From contig NZ_MQTS01000244.1 in assembly GCF_020532825.1 (NCBI RefSeq), positions 87,654 through 121,337 of the forward strand: a stretch of DNA of 33,684 nucleotides, written 5' to 3'. Position 1 is the first letter of the stretch; the number at the start of each line of letters is the position of its first letter. Of the stretch, positions 28,439 to 33,684 are shown one piece after another. The notes below the pieces were generated by a model. That model saw nothing but the letters and a program-made list of their open reading frames with translations. It did not search any database and was not told the DNA's origin. Position numbers and translations under genes: made by a program. This DNA comes from Arthrobacter sp. SO3. Its GTDB lineage: Bacteria > Actinomycetota > Actinomycetes > Actinomycetales > Micrococcaceae.

Positions 28439-29752
28439 TTAGAAGCCGGTCGGTTCCGTCTCGAATTCGGGTTCCCGGGGCGGTCCTTCGTGGTGTACCG
28501 GGCGCAGTGCGGCGGTGTGCTCGAACCAGACCAGCGCGTCGTAGCGTTCGCCAATCCGGGTCGGGACGTAGTTCCCGAGCTCCCGCTCGGGATGGTAGAC
28601 CACACCGATCGCCCGGTGGCCGAGCCAGGTGGAAAGCCAGGGCCCGGACCTGTCCTCACCAAAATCCAGCACCGACGGCACCCCCAGCGCCTCGTGCAGG
28701 AAGTCCTCATGGCTGCCCGGGCGCGCCGGCGGAACCCGCATGATCCCTTCCGGGCTGCCCCAGGCGTCCGCGGCGATCACCTCGCCCCGGTGGGAGGCAA
28801 AGCCCACCAGCATCACGCCGTCCGCGGCGTGCCGCTCGCGCAGCAGCTGCCCCACGTTGACGAGCCCGTCCTGGGCCATGTCGGTGGCCCGGGCGTCTCC
28901 CACGTGGGTGTTGTGCTCCCAGATGAGGCCTTTGGAGGCGGGACCGAGATGCCTGCTGAGCCGGTCGATGGTGTCGGCCATGTGGTGGTCGCGGATGTTC
29001 CAGGACTGGCGGTCGCCGCGGACCATGATGCGGTAGTAGTGCTCGGCGTTGGCGGCCACCTCGGCATTCTGCACGGCGTCGAACGCGCCCTCGCCATGGT
29101 CCCCCGGGCTGGACACCCGGTTCCTGACCTCGGTGAGGAGGGCGATGACGTCCGCTTCGCAGGACTGCGGCACCAGCCGCGTGCTCCAGGCGTACTTGTG
29201 CGGGTCCTCGTGGTGCGGCAGGAAGCACTGCCAGGCGCGCATGGCGGCGGGGACGGCGTCGGGAACGTTCTGCTCCAGCCAGCCGATGATCTCGCGGAGC
29301 GAATCCCACAGCGAGTACACGTCCAGCCCGTAGAAGCCGACGCGCTGGCTCAGCGGCCGGCCGAGATTCCAGCTGCGGAGCCAGTCCAGGAAGGCTGCGA
29401 CTTCCTCGTTCGCCCACATCCACGTGGGCCAGCGTTCAAAGCCGCCGAGCAGCGCGTGGACGCCCTGGCCCTGCCCGGCCTCGCCCCGCACCCAGCGGTT
29501 GATCCGCCAGCAGTCCGGCCAGTCGCCCTCAACCCCGATCCAGTTGTAGCCTTCCTCCTCGATCAGGCGCCTGCTGAGCGTGTCCCGCCAGGTGTAGAAC
29601 TCGTGCGTACCGTGGGAGGCCTCGCCGATCGCGACGAAGCGGCAGTCAGCCGCGCGCCGGACCAGGCCGTTGAGGTCCCGGTCGTTCTTCAGCGGCCGCG
29701 CCAGCGAGTGGATTTCAGCCAGCACAGCGGATTTGGCAACACCGGACGTCAT
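28439..29752 (-). CDS. Erythromycin esterase-like protein
   Basis: This 437-residue protein belongs to the EreA/EreB-like superfamily. The segment FVAIGEASHGTHEFYTWRDT (about 35-54) carries the G-E-x-x-H-G motif with the glutamate and histidine of the active site. IGVEGDWPDCWRIN, KGLIWEHNTHVGDARAT and VMLVGFASHRGEV follow in the family order. Known members open macrolide lactone rings, but most chromosomal actinobacterial relatives have no shown antibiotic activity and occur in stress clusters. Its ATG overlaps the stop of the upstream metallo-beta-lactamase gene in an ATGA junction, so both are one operon. The C-terminal tail is rich in Glu and Pro. Confidence 0.88.
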   Translation of the reverse strand: MTSGVAKSAVLAEIHSLARPLKNDRDLNGLVRRAADCRFVAIGEASHGTHEFYTWRDTLSRRLIEEEGYNWIGVEGDWPDCWRINRWVRGEAGQGQGVHALLGGFERWPTWMWANEEVAAFLDWLRSWNLGRPLSQRVGFYGLDVYSLWDSLREIIGWLEQNVPDAVPAAMRAWQCFLPHHEDPHKYAWSTRLVPQSCEADVIALLTEVRNRVSSPGDHGEGAFDAVQNAEVAANAEHYYRIMVRGDRQSWNIRDHHMADTIDRLSRHLGPASKGLIWEHNTHVGDARATDMAQDGLVNVGQLLRERHAADGVMLVGFASHRGEVIAADAWGSPEGIMRVPPARPGSHEDFLHEALGVPSVLDFGEDRSGPWLSTWLGHRAIGVVYHPERELGNYVPTRIGERYDALVWFEHTAALRPVHHEGPPREPEFETEPTGF

Positions 29753-31131
29753 CGGGGCTCCTCAAGAGAGATTTGTTCGAGGTGTTCCGGAACCCGCGCA
29801 CGCCAACCCAGCTCCCGCTTGATCCGGATGCGCAGGGCGTCCGATGCCTCCGGTTCGCCGTGCGTGATGTACGTCATCCGGGGTTCCCGTTCCGCAGCCT
29901 TCATCCACGAGATGATCCCGTCCGCGTCAGCATGCGCCGAGAGGCTTTCCATCTGGATCACCTCGGCCCGGATCTTGACGTCCTCACCGTAGATGCGGAG
30001 CTCGCGCTCGCCGGCAGCCAGGCTGGCGCCGCGGGTGCCGCCGGCCTGGTAGCCGCTGAGGATCACGGCGTTCTTCGGATCGGGCCCGTACGCGGCCAGG
30101 TGGTGCAGGATCCTTCCGCCGGTAAGCATTCCGCTGGCGGAGATGATGATCATCGGGCCGCCGCGAAGGTTCAGCAGCTTGGATTCATCGACCGAGCGGG
30201 TCAGCTTCGCGACTTTGTACATGTCCAGGTATTCCGCCTCCTTGAGCCGGTGCTCCTCGGGGTGCCGCTGGTACATCCCGGACGCGTCGATGGCCATCGG
30301 ACTGTTGAGGTACACCGGGATGTCCGGGATCAGGTTCTTGCTGCGGAGGCGGGACAGGTGCAGCATCAGGGTTTCGGCGCGGCCGACGGCGAACGCGGCG
30401 AACAGCACAACGCCGCCGCGCTTCGCGACCCTGTTGATGATGTCCCCCAGCTGCTTCTCCGGGTCCACGGTGGAGTGCTTCCGGTTCCCGTAGGTGGACT
30501 CCGTGACGAGCACCTCGGTCTCCCCCAGGGGGCGCGGCGGGTACATCAGCGGGTCATCCGTCCGGCCCAGGTCCCCGGTGAAGTGGACCGAATGCGGGCC
30601 GATCCGCACACGGACCTGCGCGGCGCCAAGGATGTGGCCGGCGGGCAGGAACGTCATTTCCATCCCCCCGCCCAGGTCCAGGGGCTCGTCGAAATCGTGG
30701 ACCTTGAAACTGTTGAGTGACTTGACAGCGTCGGCCGCGGTGTAGAGCGGCAGCGCCGGGCTGTGCCTGGTTGATCCGCGGTGCGTCGAGTAGCGGGCCT
30801 CTTCCTCCTGCAGGTAGCCGCTGTCGGGCAGGAGCAGCTTGCACAGGTCCGTGGTGCCGTCGGTGGCGATGACCGGACCGGTGAACCCGTCCCGGACCAG
30901 GGCAGGAACGTACCCGGTGTGGTCCAGGTGCGCGTGGCTCAGCACCACGGCGTCGATCGAGGCCGGCCGCACCGGGAAGGGGGTCCGGTTGCGCTCGCGG
31001 CTGCGTTTGTACCCCTGGAAGAGCCCGCAGTCCACCAGCACCCGTTTCCCGCCGGCCTCGAGCAGGTACCGGGAGCCGGTGACGGTGTCGGTGGCTCCGA
31101 GGAAACGGAGAGTGGGCTGCTGGTGCTTCAT
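29749..31131 (-). CDS. Beta-CASP metallo-beta-lactamase-fold nuclease-like protein
   Basis: This 460-residue protein is read from ATG 31131, with GGGAG four bases upstream. The metal site SHAHLDHTGYVP (about 61-72, H-x-H-x-D-H) is complete. Further ligands are in PAGHILGAAQ, HFTGDLGRTD and, at the C-terminus, SLSAHADADG (RMMBL motif). The insert between, with ESTYGNRKH and GGPMIIISASGMLTGGRI, is the beta-CASP domain of RNA-processing nucleases such as CPSF-73 relatives. RNA cleavage is therefore the likely activity; the target is unknown. Similar genes sit next to universal stress genes in actinobacterial hypoxia/dormancy clusters. It overlaps the erythromycin-esterase-like gene by four bases. 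A longer upstream reading crosses the opposite ligase gene and is rejected. Confidence 0.92.
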   Translation of the reverse strand: MKHQQPTLRFLGATDTVTGSRYLLEAGGKRVLVDCGLFQGYKRSRERNRTPFPVRPASIDAVVLSHAHLDHTGYVPALVRDGFTGPVIATDGTTDLCKLLLPDSGYLQEEEARYSTHRGSTRHSPALPLYTAADAVKSLNSFKVHDFDEPLDLGGGMEMTFLPAGHILGAAQVRVRIGPHSVHFTGDLGRTDDPLMYPPRPLGETEVLVTESTYGNRKHSTVDPEKQLGDIINRVAKRGGVVLFAAFAVGRAETLMLHLSRLRSKNLIPDIPVYLNSPMAIDASGMYQRHPEEHRLKEAEYLDMYKVAKLTRSVDESKLLNLRGGPMIIISASGMLTGGRILHHLAAYGPDPKNAVILSGYQAGGTRGASLAAGERELRIYGEDVKIRAEVIQMESLSAHADADGIISWMKAAEREPRMTYITHGEPEASDALRIRIKRELGWRARVPEHLEQISLEEPR

Positions 31132-31250
31132 GGTGCTCCCGTTCCCGCGAGGAATGACTTGCATCGGCACTTGGGGCAGGGCCGACCCGCGCAGGCGATG
31201 TACCCCCAGCTTCCGCCCGCGCCGGAGCTGCCCGTAGGGCCAAAGGTCAC
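31128..31250 (-). CDS. Possible small Cys-rich protein (40 residues) before the beta-CASP gene
   Basis: A frame from GTG 31250 runs 40 codons and stops at a TGA that overlaps the beta-CASP ATG (ATGA). Its C-terminal half has CAGRPCPKCRC (C-x4-C-x2-C-x-C), a possible zinc or iron knuckle. GGGAG lies about ten bases before the GTG, or seven before a TTG at 31253. About three quarters of third positions are G or C. The same DNA contains the DosR-like box, so coding and regulatory readings compete. I do not recognise a family. Confidence 0.25.
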   Translation of the reverse strand: MTFGPTGSSGAGGSWGYIACAGRPCPKCRCKSFLAGTGAP

Positions 31251-31252
31251 CA
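31236..31252 (-). promoter_or_regulatory. DosR-like box upstream of the beta-CASP/esterase operon
   Basis: On the minus strand GGTGACCTTTGGCCCTA resembles the GGGACTTTnGGCCCTA form of DosR/DevR sites and shares GGCCCTA with the box at 27970-27987. It lies about 105-120 bases before ATG 31131. Only one half is well conserved. Confidence 0.4.
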
Positions 31253-31353
31253 ACGCCCGGCTCCCGCGAAGGTCCGGCGGCCGGCACGGGTAGGATTTTC
31301 CGGGCAGGCTTTTTGGCCCGCGAACACCCGGCGGATTCCAGCGGCAAGGACTG

Positions 31354-33129
31354 ATGATGAAGAAGAAATCCATGCGGACGGCGCCCACGGCCACGGCACG
31401 GCAGCCTGCGCCGTTGTGGAGCGACCGGCCGTGGACCCGTTCCTACGGGCCCGGTGTTCCGGCGGACCTGGTGCTCCCCAAGGGCTCGCTCGTGGACCTC
31501 GTGGACAGCTCCGTGCGCCGCTACGGATCGAAGCCCGCCCTGGAGTTTTTCGGTGCCCGCACGAGCTACCGCGAGCTCGGCGCTCTGATCAGCCGGGCGG
31601 CCGCCGGCCTCGCGAAACTGGGCGTCAAGGCCGGCGACAGGGTGGCCCTGGTGTTGCCGAACTGCCCGCAGCACCTCGTTGCCTTCTACGCCGTGCTGCG
31701 CCTCGGCGCCGTCGTGGTCGAGCACAATCCGCTCTACACCGACCGGGAACTGCGCCACCAGTTCGAGGACCACGGGGCCGCCGTCGCGATCGTCTGGGAC
31801 AAGGCGGTGGAGCGGGTCCGCCAGCTGCCGGCCGACGTCGGGCTGCGCAGCATCGTCTCCGTGGAGCTGATTCCCGCGATGCCGCTGGTGCAGCGCCTGG
31901 CGCTGCGGCTTCCGGTTGCCGCGGCCCGGAAGGCACGCGCTGCCCTGACGGTCGGCAAAAGGCAGCCGAAGGGCCGGCCGACGCCTGCCCTGCGCCCGGT
32001 GCTGCCGTGGCGGGAGCTCCTCGAAGCCGGGGAGCTGAAGAAGAAGCATCCGCGCCCCTCCGCCCAGGACCTCGCCGTCCTCCAATACACGTCCGGCACC
32101 ACGGGACTGCCCAAGGCCGCCATGCTCAGCCACGCCAACCTGCAGGCAAACGCCGCGCAGGGCCGGGCCTGGGTGCCGGGGCTCAAGGACGGCCGGGAAA
32201 CCGTGTACGCGGTGCTGCCGATGTTCCACGCCTACGGCCTGACGCTCTGCATGACTTTCGCGTTGAGCATCGGCGCGAAGCTGGTCCTCTTCCCCAAGTT
32301 CGACGTTGATCTGGTGCTGAAGGCGCTCAAGAAGTCCCCGGCGACCTTCCTGCCGGCCGTGCCGCCGATCTACGACCGCATCGCCGCCGCGGCGGCAGAA
32401 CGCGGCGTCAGCCTGGAAAGCATCCGTTTCTCCATCTCCGGCGCCATGAACCTGCCGACGGCGACGGTGGAGACCTGGGAGAAGGCGACCGGCGGCTACC
32501 TGATTGAGGGCTACGGGCTGACCGAAACCTCGCCGATCGCAATTGGAAACCCCTTCGGCCCCAGCCGCAAGCCGGGAACAGTCGGTGTCCCGTTCCCGCT
32601 GACCGACATCCGGGTGGTGGACCCCAGGAGTGTCACGCTGGACCGTGCCCCCGGCGAGGAGGGCGAACTCCTGATCCGCGGCCCCCAGGTGTTCTCCGGC
32701 TACTGGAACCGGCCCGAGGAGACCGAGGAGGCCCTGCTGGAGGGCGGTTGGTTCCGCACCGGCGACATCGTCTCGGTGGACGACGACTACTTCGTCACGA
32801 TCCGGGACCGGATCAAGGAACTGATCATTACGGGCGGCTTCAACGTCTCGCCCAGCGAGGTGGAGGACGTCATTGCCACGTTCCCGGGCATCACGGACGT
32901 CTCCGTGGTCGGGCTTCCCCGCCCGGGCGGGGGCGAAGACGTGGTCGCCGCCGTCGTGCCGATCCCGGGGACCACCATCGATCCGGAGGCGCTCCTGGCC
33001 TTTGCCCGGGAGCAGCTGACCGCCTACAAAGTGCCGCGCCGTGTGGTGGTCCTCGATTCGCTGCCCCGGTCCCTCATCGGCAAAGTCCTCCGCCGCGAGA
33101 TCCGCGACACCCTCGTGGCGGGACGTTGA
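31354..33129 (+). CDS. Long-chain fatty acid-CoA ligase (AMP-forming)
   Basis: This enzyme activates fatty or aryl acids to CoA thioesters through an acyl-AMP. The 591-residue protein has the full adenylate-forming fold. The P-loop-like motif LQYTSGTTGLPKAAMLSH is at about 245-262. A5 reads IEGYGLTETSPIA, A7 WFRTGDI, and A8 RIKELIITGGFNVSPSEVED. The catalytic lysine is in LIGKVLRREIRD near the C-terminus. The A5 and A8 segments are those of FadD-type long-chain ligases rather than acetyl-CoA synthetase. The ATG at 31354 (in ATGATGAAG) has AAGGA upstream; the second ATG is equally possible. It is divergent from the beta-CASP operon. Confidence 0.92.
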   Translation: MMKKKSMRTAPTATARQPAPLWSDRPWTRSYGPGVPADLVLPKGSLVDLVDSSVRRYGSKPALEFFGARTSYRELGALISRAAAGLAKLGVKAGDRVALVLPNCPQHLVAFYAVLRLGAVVVEHNPLYTDRELRHQFEDHGAAVAIVWDKAVERVRQLPADVGLRSIVSVELIPAMPLVQRLALRLPVAAARKARAALTVGKRQPKGRPTPALRPVLPWRELLEAGELKKKHPRPSAQDLAVLQYTSGTTGLPKAAMLSHANLQANAAQGRAWVPGLKDGRETVYAVLPMFHAYGLTLCMTFALSIGAKLVLFPKFDVDLVLKALKKSPATFLPAVPPIYDRIAAAAAERGVSLESIRFSISGAMNLPTATVETWEKATGGYLIEGYGLTETSPIAIGNPFGPSRKPGTVGVPFPLTDIRVVDPRSVTLDRAPGEEGELLIRGPQVFSGYWNRPEETEEALLEGGWFRTGDIVSVDDDYFVTIRDRIKELIITGGFNVSPSEVEDVIATFPGITDVSVVGLPRPGGGEDVVAAVVPIPGTTIDPEALLAFAREQLTAYKVPRRVVVLDSLPRSLIGKVLRREIRDTLVAGR

Positions 33130-33138
33130 ACCGGCGGA

Positions 33139-33651
33139 CTACCGGCTGCGGCCCGCTCCGGGATTGAGCCTGGCGATGGCCGTGGACAAGACCGTGGCGA
33201 ATCCGCACCACAGGGCGTACGGGGCCAGGGCTACTCCGGCGGCGCGGTTCAACCGGTGGGTGCGCCGCACCAGGTCGGCGCTGCTCGCCGCCAGGACGGC
33301 GCATTCCGCTGCGGCCACCCACGGGCGGCGCGCACGCCAGAAAAGCCAGCTCCACGCCACATTGAGAACGAGGTTGGCGGCCAGGGCACCCCGGTAGGCA
33401 CGAAGCTGCTGCTCCCTGGTTTCGTTGCCGGGGGTGTCCACCCCCTCCTGGCTGTTCAGCGCGACGGCCGTTGTCACGGCGAGGTCGGCGTAGAGCGCCG
33501 TCCAGACCACGGGAAAGGCGATGGCGGGCGGCTGCCAGTCCGGTTTGCGCAGCCGCCGGTACCAGCCACTGTCAGGGTCCGTCGCTGCTCCGCCGGCCGC
33601 TGCCGTTGCGGCGGTCGCCGCCGCCGTCCATACCGCTGTCATCGCTTTCAT
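33139..33651 (-). CDS. TspO/MBR-family tryptophan-rich sensory protein
   Basis: This 170-residue protein has five membrane helices. The family signature WYRRLRKPDWQPPAIAFPVVW (31-51), shown here in full only as its core WYRRLRKPDWQPP, leads into WTALY. LVLNVAWSWLFWRAR is helix 3, and the last helix has ALAPYALWCGFATVLS with P-Y-x-x-W. TspO binds porphyrins and cholesterol-like ligands and is tied to oxidative and light stress. An insert of about 20 polar residues, NSQEGVDTPGNETREQQ, between helices 2 and 3 is longer than usual. ATG 33651 has GAGGAG upstream. It converges on the ligase gene with nine bases between stops. Confidence 0.9.
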   Translation of the reverse strand: MKAMTAVWTAAATAATAAAGGAATDPDSGWYRRLRKPDWQPPAIAFPVVWTALYADLAVTTAVALNSQEGVDTPGNETREQQLRAYRGALAANLVLNVAWSWLFWRARRPWVAAAECAVLAASSADLVRRTHRLNRAAGVALAPYALWCGFATVLSTAIARLNPGAGRSR

Positions 33652-33684
33652 TGCTGCTCCTCTGTTCGTGTGGTAGCCGCCGTA

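Noticed and set aside
31132..32229. Long N-terminal extension of the beta-CASP protein
   Set aside because: It lies antisense to the acyl-CoA ligase; the family N-terminus begins at MKHQQPTLRFLGATD (31131).

Overview
The window reads as chromosomal DNA of a high-GC soil actinobacterium, most likely Arthrobacter or a close relative in the Micrococcaceae. The evidence is very GC-rich codon use, a CoaE with a C-terminal GrpB domain, an Eis-type acetyltransferase, a mycothiol-type maleylpyruvate isomerase, and many start codons placed 5-7 bases behind a TANNNT -10 element (leaderless transcripts). No rRNA, tRNA, CRISPR array, insertion sequence or prophage was seen.

Layout. 1-2.2 kb: the tail of a DUF3516 helicase, a GNAT acetyltransferase and an overlapping S33-type alpha/beta hydrolase. 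2.2-8.3 kb, minus strand: an MFS exporter, a TerC membrane protein behind a candidate yybP-ykoY (Mn2+) riboswitch, uvrB, and coaE-grpB. 8.3-9.6 kb, plus strand: a YigZ protein and a second GNAT. 9.55-10.8 kb: a VOC protein lying between two arrays of TGGACATGTCCA-type palindromes. 10.8-16.7 kb, minus strand: rpsA with a long leader, an Eis-like acetyltransferase, and polA. 16.7-19.5 kb: a hotdog thioesterase, a DHFR/RibD-like reductase, and a phosphate transporter (pit) overlapping a 73-residue membrane protein.

19.7-26.1 kb is a complete 3-hydroxybenzoate/gentisate cluster. genK (uptake) and genH (3-hydroxybenzoate 6-hydroxylase) run left. genR (IclR regulator), genD (gentisate dioxygenase), genF (fumarylpyruvate hydrolase) and genM (maleylpyruvate isomerase) run right. 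Two copies of the palindrome ATTCTG-N5-CAGAAT sit at the genK/genR and genR/genD boundaries and are the likely GenR operators. The pathway ends in fumarate plus pyruvate.

26.2-33.7 kb looks stress-related: a protein of unknown function bracketed by strong terminators, a tandem universal stress protein, a decayed terpene-cyclase-fold pseudogene, an erythromycin-esterase-like protein coupled to a beta-CASP metallo-beta-lactamase, an acyl-CoA ligase and a TspO protein. DosR-like boxes precede the stress protein and the metallo-beta-lactamase genes.

The least explained structure is the pair of palindrome arrays around the VOC gene. They differ in sequence but keep the same 35/29/40-base register. 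Two further notable patterns are the recurring leaderless promoters and a symmetric -10 block that appears to start coaE and yigZ in opposite directions.
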